Shown: one piece after another, positions 43,695-52,958 of the stretch
How the letters are laid out: the number at the start of each line of letters is the position of its first letter
Position numbering within the stretch: position 1 is the stretch's first letter
NCBI RefSeq assembly: GCF_000321025.1
Contig: NZ_HE610718.1
Span: 525,286-589,285 of the forward strand
Direction: 5' to 3'
Origin: Peptoniphilus senegalensis JC140
GTDB taxonomy: Bacteria > Bacillota > Clostridia > Tissierellales > Peptoniphilaceae
DNA length: 64,000 nucleotides
Notes under the pieces: generated by a model
Told to the model about the DNA's origin: nothing
The model's input: only the letters and a program-made list of their open reading frames with translations
Databases searched by the model: none
Made by a program: the position numbers and the translations under genes

Positions 43695-45608
43695 ATGGCG
43701 AAAGACGAAAGACATTATGACGCATCGGACATACAGGTTTTGGAGGGACTAGATCCTGTTAGAAAAAGACCTGGTATGTATATTGGTTCTACTGGACCAA
43801 GAGGTCTACATCATCTAGTTTATGAAGTTGTAGATAATTCAATAGATGAAGCTCTTGCTGGTATATGCGACCATATAATTATAAAAATTGATAAAAATGG
43901 CTATGTAGAAATTTCTGACAATGGTTCAGGTATTCCTGTTGCAATCCATCCACAAACTGGTAAATCTACAGTAGAAACTGTACTTACAATACTTCACGCA
44001 GGTGGAAAATTTAATAACTCTGCCTACAAAGTTTCTGGTGGACTTCATGGTGTAGGTGTATCTGTAGTAAATGCTCTCTCCAATAAATTAGTTGCCACAG
44101 TAAAAAGAGATGGCAAAATTTATAGACAAGAGTTTTCTAAAGGCATCAAGAAAAGTGAACTTGAAGTAATTGGAGAAACTAAAAAGGAAGATACTGGTAC
44201 TTCAATTTATTTTGAGCCAGATGATACAATTTTTGAAACTGTAGAATTTTCTGATGAAGTATTATCTAAGAGATTTAGAGAAATGGCTTTTCTAAATAAG
44301 GGAATTAAAATTGAATTTATTGATGAAAGAAAAGACTTAAATGAAATTTACCACTATGAAGGTGGAATTAAATCCTTTGTTGAATTTATAAATAAAAAGA
44401 AAAAGCCAATTCATGACGAAATTATTTATATAGATGAAATTAGAGAAGAAACTGCAGTAGAAATTGCAATCCAATACACAGATTCATATTCAGAAGTTGT
44501 TCTTTCTTTTGCAAATAATATTAATACTGAAGAAGGTGGAAGTCACCTTTCAGGTTTTAGATCTGCTTTAACAAGGACTTTAAATGATTATGGCAGGAAA
44601 AATAATATTATAAAGGAAAAAGAGGAAAACCTATCAGGCGAAGATGTCAGGGAAGGAATTTCAGCCGTAATAAGTGTAAAACTTCCTGACCCACAATTTG
44701 AAGGACAAACTAAGGGAAAATTAGGTAATTCTGAAACTAGAGGAATTGTTGACTCTGTTTTATCTGAAGACTTGGCAGTTTTCTTGGAAGAAAATCCAAA
44801 AGTTGGAAAACAAATTTTAGACAAGGCACTTTCTGCAAGGCGAGCAAGAGAAGCTGCTAGAAAGGCTAGAGACTTAACTAGAAAGAAAAACAACCTTGAG
44901 TCCATGACTCTTCCTGGAAAATTAAAGGATTGTCAAAATGATGACCCAGGAAAAAATGAAATATTCCTAGTGGAAGGTAATTCTGCCGGAGGTTCTGCTA
45001 CTGACGGAAGAGATTCAGCTTACCAAGCGATACTTCCTCTAAGAGGTAAGATAATGAATGTTGAAAAGGCAAGATTAGATAAGATGCTTAATTCTTCTGA
45101 AATTCGTGCCATGATAACAGCCTTTGGAACAGGAATCGGAGAAGAATTTGACATAAGTAAGCTTAGGTATGACAAAATTATAATCATGACCGATGCCGAT
45201 GTCGATGGTGCACATATTATGACACTTTTATTGACATTCTTCTTTAGATACATGAAGCCTTTAATAGAAGAAGGACACGTATATGTTGCTCAAGCTCCAC
45301 TTTATGGAATTGAAAAAGGGACTAAAATACTTAGATATTGTCACAATGAAAAAGAACTTAGACTTGCACTTAAAGAGTACAGTGATGCAAAGATAAATAT
45401 CAAGAGATATAAGGGTCTTGGGGAAATGAATCCAGAACAACTTTGGGAAACTACTATGAACCCAGACAACAGACTTCTTTTGAAGGTAAATATAGATGAT
45501 TTATCTGAAGCTGACGATACATTTTCAATTTTAATGGGAACAGAAGTTGAACCAAGAAGAGAATTTATAACAGAAAATGCAATTTATGCAGATTATATAG
45601 ATGCATAG
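43695..45608 (+). CDS. gyrB: DNA gyrase subunit B
   Basis: A 637-residue type II topoisomerase subunit: GHKL ATPase (EVVDNSIDEALAG, GGLHGVG), TOPRIM domain (VEGNSAGGSA, DADVDGAHI) and C-terminal tail (YKGLGEMNPEQLWETT). Pairs with gyrA 9 bases downstream. Confidence 0.97.
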   Translation: MAKDERHYDASDIQVLEGLDPVRKRPGMYIGSTGPRGLHHLVYEVVDNSIDEALAGICDHIIIKIDKNGYVEISDNGSGIPVAIHPQTGKSTVETVLTILHAGGKFNNSAYKVSGGLHGVGVSVVNALSNKLVATVKRDGKIYRQEFSKGIKKSELEVIGETKKEDTGTSIYFEPDDTIFETVEFSDEVLSKRFREMAFLNKGIKIEFIDERKDLNEIYHYEGGIKSFVEFINKKKKPIHDEIIYIDEIREETAVEIAIQYTDSYSEVVLSFANNINTEEGGSHLSGFRSALTRTLNDYGRKNNIIKEKEENLSGEDVREGISAVISVKLPDPQFEGQTKGKLGNSETRGIVDSVLSEDLAVFLEENPKVGKQILDKALSARRAREAARKARDLTRKKNNLESMTLPGKLKDCQNDDPGKNEIFLVEGNSAGGSATDGRDSAYQAILPLRGKIMNVEKARLDKMLNSSEIRAMITAFGTGIGEEFDISKLRYDKIIIMTDADVDGAHIMTLLLTFFFRYMKPLIEEGHVYVAQAPLYGIEKGTKILRYCHNEKELRLALKEYSDAKINIKRYKGLGEMNPEQLWETTMNPDNRLLLKVNIDDLSEADDTFSILMGTEVEPRREFITENAIYADYIDA

Positions 45609-45617
45609 GGGTGAAAG

Positions 45618-48047
45618 ATGACTGAAAATAAATTTATAGAATCAGGAATACTTGATGTAGATATTAATAAAAAGATGAGGTCTTCTTATCTCGATTATTC
45701 AATGTCTGTAATAGTTGCAAGAGCACTTCCTGATGTAAGAGATGGACTTAAACCAGTTCACAGAAGAATTTTATATGGAATGCAGGGGCTTAATCTTGCA
45801 TCAAGTGGACCTTACAGAAAATCAGCAAGACTTGTTGGGGATGTAATGGGTAAGTATCACCCTCATGGGGACTCATCTATTTATGAGGCAACAGTTAGAC
45901 TTGCACAAGATTTTAACACTAGATATCCATTAGTTGATGGACAAGGAAACTTTGGCAATATCGATGGCGATGGTGCTGCAGCTATGCGTTATACAGAAGT
46001 TAGAATGACTAAGCTTGCAGAAGAAATGCTAAGGGATATAAATAAAGACACAGTTGATTTTGTTCCAAACTTTGATGAAAATGAAAAAGAGCCAACTATA
46101 CTTCCAGCAAGATTTCCAAATTTATTGGTAAATGGATCAAGTGGTATAGCTGTAGGTATGGCTACAAATATGGCTCCACACAACATGAATGAATCAATTG
46201 ATGGAATCATAGCTTACATTGACAACGACAATATTTCTATTTCTGAATTAAATGAAATAATAAAGGGACCAGACTTTCCTACAGGTGCCAAAATCATGGG
46301 AACTGAAGGAATAAAGGAAGCCTATGAAACGGGCAGAGGTAAAGTAATTGTAAGAGCTATTGCAGAAATAAAAAGTTTTAAAAACAATCGTGAAAAAATT
46401 GTAATTACAGAACTTCCTTATCAAGTAAATAAATCTGCACTTATAATGAAAATTGCTGACCTTGCAAAAAATAAAGTAATTGATGGTATTTCAAATATTA
46501 CAGATGCTTCTAATAGAAAGGGCATAAATATAATTGTTGAATTAAAGAGGGATGCCAATGCAGAAGTTGTTTTAAATAAGCTTTACAAAAACACGCAAAT
46601 GCAAACAACTTTTGGAATTATAAATCTTGCACTTGTAAATGGAAAACCAGAAATTTTAAATTTAAAGGAAATCATAAGATATTATGTTGACCACCAAGTT
46701 GAAGTAGTCACTAGAAGAACAAAATTTGACTTAGACAAGGCTGAAAAGAGAGCTCATATAGTTGAAGGTCTTTTTATTGCCCTAGATAATATTGACAGAA
46801 TTATAAAAATTGTAAGGTCATCAAAGGATGACAATGAAGCAAAGGAAAAATTCTATCAAGAATTTAAGTTAACTGATGCCCAATCTCAAGCTATTTTGGA
46901 CATGAGAATTAGAAGACTTACAGGACTTGAAAGAGAAAGACTTGAAGCTGAATATGAAAAGCTTATGGCTGACATAAAATGGTTTAAAGAAGTCTTGGAA
47001 AACAATGATGTACTTATGAATCTAATAAAAGAAGAACTTCTTGAAATTAAATCAAAGTATGGTGACCTTAGAAGAACTGTAATTTCTAATGGAAATACTG
47101 ATATAGAGATTGAAGACATCATAAAGAAAGAGGATGTTGTAATAACTCTTACTCAATTTGGCTACATCAAGAGAATGAGCGAGGGAACTTATAAGCCACA
47201 AAAAAGAGGTGGCAGAGGAGTTTCTTCTGGAAATATGAGAGATGAAGATTTTGTCAAAGAACTTTTTGTAACTTCTACTCATGATATGATTTTATTTTTT
47301 ACATCTCTTGGAAATGTATTTAAACTAAAGGCATACGAAATACCAGAGGACTCAAGGACATCAAGGGGAACTGCGATTATTAATCTACTTGATCTTCAAG
47401 AAGGGGAAAGAGTTACTTCAATAATTCCAGTGGAAGAATATGACCCTGAAATGAATTTCTTAATGGTTACAGAAAAGGGACTTATAAAGAGAACTCCTTT
47501 CAAAGATTATAAAAATATTAGGAAATCTGGAATAATTGCTATAAAATTAAATGAAGATGACAAGTTAATTGATGTTCATTTGACTAAAGATGAAGAAGAT
47601 GTAATACTTGTAACTAAAAAAGGTCTTGCCATAAGATTTAATGAAGAACAAGTCAGAAAATCTGGAAGAAATTCTATGGGAGTTAAGTCAATTGATTTAG
47701 ATGATGATGATATTGTAGTTTCATCTGATCTTGTCTGTGAAGACAAATATTTACTTGTAATATCTGAAAATGGATTTGGAAAATTAACAGAAATTTCTAA
47801 ATATAGACCACAAAATAGGGGCGGCAAAGGTCTTTTAACTTATAAAATTACTAAAAAGACTGGAGATGTAGCTTCTGCTGCAGTAGTGGAAAAAGAAGAC
47901 GATGTTATGATAATTGCTGATTCTGGAATTATTATTAGAATTTTGACAGAAGATATTTCTATTCAAGGAAGAAATACTTCTGGTGTTAAACTTATGAATT
48001 TGACAGATGCAAAAGTTGTAGCAGTTGCAAATTATATTGGAGATTAG
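45618..48047 (+). CDS. gyrA: DNA gyrase subunit A
   Basis: An 809-residue subunit. The catalytic tyrosine lies in [10 protein letters not shown]. The quinolone-resistance region reads [14 protein letters not shown], with the wild-type Ser and acidic residue, so no classical resistance change. The C-terminal beta-pinwheel has GyrA-box sequences (QKRGGRGV). Confidence 0.97.
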   Translation: MTENKFIESGILDVDINKKMRSSYLDYSMSVIVARALPDVRDGLKPVHRRILYGMQGLNLASSGPYRKSARLVGDVMGKYHPHGDSSIYEATVRLAQDFNTRYPLVDGQGNFGNIDGDGAAAMRYTEVRMTKLAEEMLRDINKDTVDFVPNFDENEKEPTILPARFPNLLVNGSSGIAVGMATNMAPHNMNESIDGIIAYIDNDNISISELNEIIKGPDFPTGAKIMGTEGIKEAYETGRGKVIVRAIAEIKSFKNNREKIVITELPYQVNKSALIMKIADLAKNKVIDGISNITDASNRKGINIIVELKRDANAEVVLNKLYKNTQMQTTFGIINLALVNGKPEILNLKEIIRYYVDHQVEVVTRRTKFDLDKAEKRAHIVEGLFIALDNIDRIIKIVRSSKDDNEAKEKFYQEFKLTDAQSQAILDMRIRRLTGLERERLEAEYEKLMADIKWFKEVLENNDVLMNLIKEELLEIKSKYGDLRRTVISNGNTDIEIEDIIKKEDVVITLTQFGYIKRMSEGTYKPQKRGGRGVSSGNMRDEDFVKELFVTSTHDMILFFTSLGNVFKLKAYEIPEDSRTSRGTAIINLLDLQEGERVTSIIPVEEYDPEMNFLMVTEKGLIKRTPFKDYKNIRKSGIIAIKLNEDDKLIDVHLTKDEEDVILVTKKGLAIRFNEEQVRKSGRNSMGVKSIDLDDDDIVVSSDLVCEDKYLLVISENGFGKLTEISKYRPQNRGGKGLLTYKITKKTGDVASAAVVEKEDDVMIIADSGIIIRILTEDISIQGRNTSGVKLMNLTDAKVVAVANYIGD

Positions 48048-48055
48048 GAGGATTT

Positions 48056-48367
48056 ATGGAATTTAAGTTAGAGTCAAAAAATACTGATGAATTTTTAATT
48101 TTATATCCCAAGGGAGAACTTGATGTTTATAATACAAAAAAATTTAAAGAAAAATCTATAAAGATTTATGAGATGGACAAAAAAGATATTTTATTTGACT
48201 GCAAAAATCTTGAATATCTAGACTCAACAGGTCTCGGTTCACTAATTTATATCTTAAAAGAAATAGAAAAAGATGGTAATAAGATTGTAATTGAAAATCT
48301 AAATAATTCAATAATGAAGCTCTTCAAGATAACTAAACTTGAAGATATGTTTGAAATTAGGAGCTAG
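48056..48367 (+). CDS. STAS domain anti-sigma factor antagonist (SpoIIAA/RsbV-like)
   Basis: A 103-residue STAS protein. The phosphorylatable serine is present in LDSTGLG (Ser57), the classic site of RsbV/SpoIIAA. It begins the three-gene unit antagonist / RsbW-like / sigma factor, 9 bases after gyrA with a GGAGG site, so it may be transcribed with gyrA. It would bind the RsbW-like protein to free the sigma factor. Confidence 0.87.
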   Translation: MEFKLESKNTDEFLILYPKGELDVYNTKKFKEKSIKIYEMDKKDILFDCKNLEYLDSTGLGSLIYILKEIEKDGNKIVIENLNNSIMKLFKITKLEDMFEIRS

Positions 48368-48368
48368 T

Positions 48369-48719
48369 ATGGATACACTTAAATATCAAATACCTAATGA
48401 TGCCAAATATTTTTCTACAGTTAGACTTACCTTATCTGGAATTTTAAATATTCTAAATAGAAATATTGAAGAAATTGAAGATTTAAAAATGGCAGTGACA
48501 GAAAGTTTAAATATTGCCAATAATCTTACTACTTTAGATTATATTGACTTAGCATTTGAAATCGAAGATGAAAAAAATATAAAAATTTGTGTAAGTGAAA
48601 TTGAAGAAGAAAAATTAGAAGCATGCGAGAAGTTATCTCTTGCAAAAATTATCATAGACTCTCTTGTAGATGAATGTTTTTTTGAAGGAAATACATTTAT
48701 TTTGTCAAAAAAATTGTAA
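48369..48719 (+). CDS. RsbW/SpoIIAB-like anti-sigma protein with degenerate ATP site
   Basis: A 116-residue protein beginning at ATG 48369 (GGAG upstream). The helix AVTESLNIANNL aligns with the N-box of the GHKL anti-sigma kinases, but the Mg-binding Asn at +4 from Glu45 is Ile. The DxGxG loop is absent (ICVSEIEEEKLEA), and the last helix SLAKIIIDSLVDE lacks the GLGL glycines. It probably keeps the fold and partner binding while losing kinase activity (inference). It lies between a STAS antagonist and a sigma factor gene. Confidence 0.7.
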   Translation: MDTLKYQIPNDAKYFSTVRLTLSGILNILNRNIEEIEDLKMAVTESLNIANNLTTLDYIDLAFEIEDEKNIKICVSEIEEEKLEACEKLSLAKIIIDSLVDECFFEGNTFILSKKL

Positions 48720-48728
48720 GGATTTGTT

Positions 48729-49514
48729 ATGAATTTAAAAGAATACAACAATTTAGATAGAAGGCTCACAAAAGAAGAGAGAAAAGAACTTTTCAAAGAA
48801 TATCACGAAACTGAAGATCAAGAAATAAGAGATATTTTAATAGAAGAGCATCTTTACATCGCAGAAATTTTATCTAAAAAATATACAGGCAGAGGAATAG
48901 ATTACGATGACATATATCAAGTGGCATCTATTGGTTTAATCTATGCCATACAGAGATATGACCCAGATAAGGGTTTTGAGTTTTCTTCCTTTGCTACACC
49001 AACTATAATTGGCGAAATCAAAAAATATTTTAGAGACAATGGATGGACAATTAGAGTTCCAAGAAGAATTCAAGAGCTATCCAAAAAAATTGCAAATGCA
49101 ACTGTAACCCTATCTCAAAAATATCAAAAAACCCCAACGATTGATGAAATTGCAGAATTTTTAAATTCAAGTCCAGAAGAAATTATGGAATCCATGGAAG
49201 CATCAAAAGTTTATACTCCACAATCTCTTGATATGACCTATGACTCAGGAGATGAAAGTGAAATTAATCTTTCTGATTTAATAGGAGTAGAGGAAAAGTA
49301 CTTCGACAAAATTGAATCAAATGACTTTTTCAAAAGAGCCATGGAAAATTTAGATGAAGTTGAAAAAACTGTTTTAATAGATAGATATTTTAACAAGAAG
49401 ACACAAGTTGTTATTGCACAAGAACTTAATATTTCGCAAATGACTGTCTCTAGAATAGAAAAGAAAGTTTTAGAAAAAATGAAAAAAGAACTAACTAAGA
49501 CTATGGAGGTATAA
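48729..49514 (+). CDS. RNA polymerase sigma factor, SigB/SigF/SigG type
   Basis: A 261-residue sigma-70 family member with region 2 (DIYQVASIGLIYAIQRYD...FSSFATPTIIGEIKKYFRD), region 3 (VPRRIQELSKKI) and region 4 helix-turn-helix (QVVIAQELNISQMTVSRIEK). The IIGEIKKYFRDNGW motif is typical of the SigB/SigF group. It is co-transcribed with its presumed regulators and with the following membrane protein (TAATG overlap). Stress response or a cell-differentiation role cannot be decided. Confidence 0.9.
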   Translation: MNLKEYNNLDRRLTKEERKELFKEYHETEDQEIRDILIEEHLYIAEILSKKYTGRGIDYDDIYQVASIGLIYAIQRYDPDKGFEFSSFATPTIIGEIKKYFRDNGWTIRVPRRIQELSKKIANATVTLSQKYQKTPTIDEIAEFLNSSPEEIMESMEASKVYTPQSLDMTYDSGDESEINLSDLIGVEEKYFDKIESNDFFKRAMENLDEVEKTVLIDRYFNKKTQVVIAQELNISQMTVSRIEKKVLEKMKKELTKTMEV

Positions 49515-50179
49515 TGAACAGAAATAGGTACCTAGTTACACTTTTAAAACTTGTAAATATGTTTGAAATAGTTGTATCAATTATGTTAATAGCAGGGGTA
49601 ATTATATCAGTCCCTGATATTGTGAAATACTATTTTAAAATAATTACAAATGACGCAACTCTATCCTATGAGATATTTCAAAATTTTCTTTCGCATGTGC
49701 TTTTACTTGTAATAGCAATAGAGTTTGTAGTTTTAATGATCGCACATACAGACACAAATATAATTCACTTGATACTATTAGTAATATCAAGAAAGATGTT
49801 AGTCTACTCGGATAATATGCTTGACCTACTCATAGCAACAGTTGCCATAGCAATTTTATTTGCTACTAGAAAATTCCTATTAACAGGAGTAAATATTGAT
49901 AGCATGGCAAATGAGCGCAATGAATATTCTGCATCTACGCCTATAAAAATACTTAACAGAAAATATGGATTTGATATAGAACCAGGAGACTCAACTACAC
50001 TTGGTGGTTATGTATCAGCTCTTTTAATAAAGAATGCAGAAGAGGCAGAAACAGGTGTAATAGTAGAAGATGGAGATTACATCTTCCAAATAGTAAAAAT
50101 GGCAACAGGTGGAGTTATAGAAACTGTTTCAGTTGAAAATATTGACGAGAAAAAAGATAAAGAGAATAAAAATAAATAA
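49514..50179 (+). CDS. PsiE-like membrane protein with CorC/HlyC-type C-terminal domain
   Basis: A 221-residue protein. Residues about 10-130 hold four membrane helices resembling PsiE (AIEFVVLMIAHTDTN, LLVISRKMLVY). Residues about 150-208 (SASTPIKILNRKYG...TTLGGYVSALL...VEDGDYIFQIVKMATGGVIETVSV) look like the CorC/HlyC transporter-associated domain. This combination next to a sigma operon is one I do not recognise. It is translationally coupled to the sigma factor gene and may be its downstream product. Confidence 0.65.
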   Translation: MNRNRYLVTLLKLVNMFEIVVSIMLIAGVIISVPDIVKYYFKIITNDATLSYEIFQNFLSHVLLLVIAIEFVVLMIAHTDTNIIHLILLVISRKMLVYSDNMLDLLIATVAIAILFATRKFLLTGVNIDSMANERNEYSASTPIKILNRKYGFDIEPGDSTTLGGYVSALLIKNAEEAETGVIVEDGDYIFQIVKMATGGVIETVSVENIDEKKDKENKNK

Positions 50180-50189
50180 TTCATTATAG

Positions 50190-50219
50190 ACCTATGAGTT
50201 TAAACTCGTAGGTTTTTTA
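50190..50219 (+). terminator. Terminator of the gyrA/sigma operon
   Basis: ACCTATGAGTTT (50190-50201) pairs with AAACTCGTAGGT (50202-50213) with one wobble, followed by six T. Confidence 0.75.
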
Positions 50220-50302
50220 AATTTATAAATTGTTTTGTAAAAACTTTGAAAAAAGTTTATAAAAAATAAAATAAATCACAAATGTAGATAAAAAATAAAA
50301 AT

Positions 50303-50370
50303 TGTGCATAAGTTTTTGAAAAAATTTTATAATATGTGAGAAAAATGTAAAAAATAAAGATTTATCCACA
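50303..50370. promoter_or_regulatory. Outlying pair of consensus DnaA boxes
   Basis: TGTGCATAA (50303-50311, complement TTATGCACA) and TTATCCACA (50362-50370) are both perfect matches to TTATNCACA, 51 bases apart in a 250-base spacer about 9 kb from the origin. Further weaker matches (AATTCCACA at 50382-50390) adjoin. Confidence 0.6.
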
Positions 50371-50387
50371 GATATTTATAAAATTCC

Positions 50388-50420
50388 ACAAAAAAAGGCT
50401 CGAGGTTGAACTTGAGCCTT
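50388..50420 (-). terminator. Terminator of the holin-like gene
   Basis: AAGGCTC (50395-50401) pairs with GAGCCTT (50414-50420); seven A upstream give a T-tail on the minus strand. Confidence 0.7.
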
Positions 50421-50430
50421 AAAAATTATA

Positions 50431-50763
50431 TTACATTGTTTTTTTATCAGCTGGTAAAAATGAATCCACAATACCAAGAACAATTGCACCTACAAGAGAT
50501 CCGATAATAGTTACATTAAATCCATCAACAATTCGACCTGTGATGAATAAAATTAATGCAGCAACTATAAAACCAACGGCACCTCTACCAAAAGGTGATG
50601 CATCTACACCTGTGAATTTATTTATTACCCAGTCTAAAACTCCTATTACAACAGCTGCTAAAATGGCAGTAGTGTAACCGTCTGTTTGAATCCCTATAGA
50701 AAGTGCAGAAGTTAAAAGAATAGCTAATCCACTTACTAAAACTTTAATTAATAATTTTATCAT
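50431..50763 (-). CDS. Phage holin family 4 membrane protein (YvlD-like)
   Basis: A 110-residue protein with four hydrophobic helices. The pattern AAVVIGVLDWVINKFTG...GFIVAALILFITGRIVDGF matches the PF04020-type four-helix proteins (YvlD), which are chromosomal despite the holin name. It has its own GGAGGG site and terminator and lies among plus-strand genes. No prophage genes surround it. Confidence 0.8.
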   Translation of the reverse strand: MIKLLIKVLVSGLAILLTSALSIGIQTDGYTTAILAAVVIGVLDWVINKFTGVDASPFGRGAVGFIVAALILFITGRIVDGFNVTIIGSLVGAIVLGIVDSFLPADKKTM

Positions 50764-50900
50764 TTTCTTCCCTCCTAGAATAATATAACTATTTTATTAG
50801 TTAAATAGTTTATATAAAACTCTTAATATATTTATAACCAGAATAATATTGTTTAAACAAATTTTAATGAAATTGGGTATAAAAATATGGGAGGTTTATC

Positions 50901-51218
50901 ATGAAATTTTTAAAAATTGAAGTATTTATACCAAGAGAAAATACAAAAAAATTAATGGAAAAAGTAAATGAAGGTGGATTTTTAAAAGAAGAAAACTATG
51001 ATTTTTGTTATGCAGAAACACCTGTAATAGGCCATTTTAGACCAATTGAAGGAGCTAATCCATATATAGGTAGTCTAGGAAAAATAGAAGATGTGATGGA
51101 AAATAAAGTTGAATTTAGAATAAGAATAGATGATTATGAAGATGTTATAAAAATAATAAAAGAAAATCATCCCTATGAAGTGCCAGTTATAAATGTAATT
51201 GAACTTTACAACAATTAA
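50901..51218 (+). CDS. YqfO/NIF3-associated CutA-like domain protein
   Basis: A 105-residue protein made of the ferredoxin-like domain otherwise inserted in NIF3/YqfO proteins: FRPIEGANPYIG followed by ENHPYEVPVINVIEL is characteristic. Function is unknown; trimeric signalling-type folds of this kind bind small ligands. It has a GGAGG ribosome binding site, is monocistronic and ends before the tRNA-Arg terminator. Confidence 0.75.
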   Translation: MKFLKIEVFIPRENTKKLMEKVNEGGFLKEENYDFCYAETPVIGHFRPIEGANPYIGSLGKIEDVMENKVEFRIRIDDYEDVIKIIKENHPYEVPVINVIELYNN

Positions 51219-51221
51219 GAC

Positions 51222-51254
51222 ATAAAAAAATCACCTGCCCTTGGCAAGTGATTT
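51222..51254 (-). terminator. Terminator of tRNA-Arg
   Basis: AAATCACCTGCC pairs with GGCAAGTGATTT with one mismatch (51228-51254); the A-run at 51224-51230 gives a T-tail on the minus strand. It may also stop the plus-strand gene ending at 51218. Confidence 0.65.
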
Positions 51255-51255
51255 G

Positions 51256-51332
51256 TGGCGTCCACGAGAGGAGTCGAACCTCCGGCCCCACGCTTAGGAG
51301 GCGTGTGCTCTATCCTACTGAGCTACGTAGAC
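51256..51332 (-). tRNA. tRNA-Arg (anticodon CCT)
   Basis: A 77-base cloverleaf on the minus strand: acceptor GTCTACG/CGTGGAC with one wobble, D arm GCTCAGTAGGATAGAGC, anticodon stem CACGC/GCGTG with loop CTCCTAA (anticodon CCT, reading AGG), T arm GAGG-TTCGACT-CCTC. CCA is encoded. Confidence 0.96.
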
Positions 51333-51355
51333 CTATAAAATATATTTTATATAAA

Positions 51356-51395
51356 ATTTTAAGAAGTGTCAATTACTTGTGACACTTCTATTTTT
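51356..51395. terminator. Terminator-like hairpin after the carboxypeptidase gene
   Basis: AGAAGTGTC (51362-51370) pairs perfectly with GACACTTCT (51381-51389). T6 follows on the plus strand; the minus-strand tail is T-rich but interrupted. It separates the carboxypeptidase gene from tRNA-Arg. Confidence 0.6.
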
Positions 51396-51416
51396 TATGT
51401 TTTAAATTTTGAAGAT

Positions 51417-52781
51417 TTAAGCTGCCTTTTCCATATTGACAAAGATTTCTTCGAAAATTCTTTTAAATTTATTGAAAATCCCTTTTTCAAAGACTTTATC
51501 CTTTACAATTAGGTCACTTTCATATATTAAGTCATCATCTTTATAATAAGAAATTTTGCCAACAGAAGTGCCTGCTTCTATTGGAGCCTTTAAGTCTTCG
51601 TCAATGGAGACAATTTCTTTTAACTTTTCATCAGATTTTGAAAGAATATATCCAACTTCTTTTTGATAAACTGGTATGTTTTCGTCTTGGGAATTTAAAA
51701 CTTCTATTGTTCTAAGCTCTTTAGATGTATCTCCCACTGCATTATAGCCGTAGTTTTCAAAACCTCTTGTGATAAGTCTTTTGCAAGCAACAAATCTTTC
51801 AAAGTCAGAGTTTGAGCCAGTTGTTATACAAATTAGTCTCATGTCCTTTGATTTATTTTCTACACCTTTTTCAAGCCCAGTTAATATTACGCACCTGCCT
51901 GCAGCATTTGTGTAACCAGTTTTTAGTCCATCCACTTCAGGAACAATTCCAAGGACAGGATTTGTGTTGTACTCAATAAATTTTCTATCGGGTTCTTCTA
52001 ATTTTTCAATAGTTGTATATTTTAAAATCTCTGGATGAAATTTCAAGAGCTCTGTTGCAAGTTTAAACATTTCTCTTGTGGTCATCTTGTTGTAGTCTGT
52101 GATTTCGTAGTTAGTGAGTCCAGTTGGATTTACCATGAGGGCATTTTTTAATCCAAGGTCTTCACATTTGTCATTCATTAACTTGACAAAGCCATCTGTT
52201 GAGCCGCCAATATATTTTGCGAGAGCTGTTATCGCATCGTTACCTGAGACTACCATTGAAGCCTCAATTAATTTTTCTACGCTAACTTTGTCGCCTTCCT
52301 TTAGTTTAAAGCTAGAACCAGTAAGTGATGAAACTTCGTGGTCAATTACAACTTCATCATTTAATGATATTGTCCCATCTTCCACCTTATCGAGGACTAC
52401 AAATATGGAAACAAGTTTTGATGTTGATGCCATTGCACGAACTTCATCTAAATTGTAACCTTCTATAATTTCGCCAGATTTATAGTCTCCTAAGAGATAA
52501 GATTTTGTAAGACCTTCTAAGGATACTTCTTCCAATTTTTTTATTTTATCTGCTTCATATTGGTTTGCTTTTTGTACGCCTTGTTTTGTAGGTACTAAAA
52601 AATTTTGATTTCTAATTGTGTTGGGGTCAACTTCTTTTTCTTCTCCACTTGTATTTGTATTTTCAGCTGAGTTAATATTTGAATTTTGATTTTCTACTGC
52701 CACATTGTCTTCTGCCAATACATTTATTGGCGAAGATAAAAATATGAGGGCAATAGATAAGTATAGAAGTAATTTCTTCAT
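51417..52781 (-). CDS. D-alanyl-D-alanine carboxypeptidase (class A PBP, DacA/DacF type)
   Basis: A 454-residue secreted enzyme starting at ATG 52781 (GAGGTG upstream) with a signal peptide ending NVLAED. All three active-site motifs are present: STSK (residues 119-122), SGN and KTG in DGLKTGYTNAAG. A Ser/Asn/Glu-rich linker follows the signal. It trims the terminal D-Ala of peptidoglycan stem peptides. A C-terminal beta domain and amphipathic end (FKRIFEEIFVNMEKAA) probably anchor it to the membrane. Confidence 0.93.
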   Translation of the reverse strand: MKKLLLYLSIALIFLSSPINVLAEDNVAVENQNSNINSAENTNTSGEEKEVDPNTIRNQNFLVPTKQGVQKANQYEADKIKKLEEVSLEGLTKSYLLGDYKSGEIIEGYNLDEVRAMASTSKLVSIFVVLDKVEDGTISLNDEVVIDHEVSSLTGSSFKLKEGDKVSVEKLIEASMVVSGNDAITALAKYIGGSTDGFVKLMNDKCEDLGLKNALMVNPTGLTNYEITDYNKMTTREMFKLATELLKFHPEILKYTTIEKLEEPDRKFIEYNTNPVLGIVPEVDGLKTGYTNAAGRCVILTGLEKGVENKSKDMRLICITTGSNSDFERFVACKRLITRGFENYGYNAVGDTSKELRTIEVLNSQDENIPVYQKEVGYILSKSDEKLKEIVSIDEDLKAPIEAGTSVGKISYYKDDDLIYESDLIVKDKVFEKGIFNKFKRIFEEIFVNMEKAA

Positions 52782-52903
52782 CTTACACCTCGGCAAATAT
52801 TGTATCAAATTATAAATAAATTGTAAATTAATGTAGAAATCTGTAAGAACTAATTTTTACAAAGGTCAATTTGTGGGTAGAGTTATTAATATGAAGGGCA
52901 ATG

Positions 52904-52912
52904 TGTTATAAT
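52904..52912 (+). promoter_or_regulatory. Extended -10 of the folate operon
   Basis: TGTTATAAT, an extended -10 about 47 bases upstream of the folE ATG. No tetrahydrofolate riboswitch-like structure is seen in the leader. Confidence 0.45.
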
Positions 52913-52958
52913 TAACTTTATAATTTTACAATTCAAATAAAATCTATAAGGAGATATA

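Noticed and set aside
50431-50763. Phage holin annotation taken as prophage evidence
   Set aside because: The family is a common chromosomal membrane protein; no integrase, capsid or lysis genes and no attachment repeats are nearby.
52809-52958. Tetrahydrofolate riboswitch before folE
   Set aside because: The leader after the -10 is under 50 bases of AT-rich sequence without the paired elements of that riboswitch.
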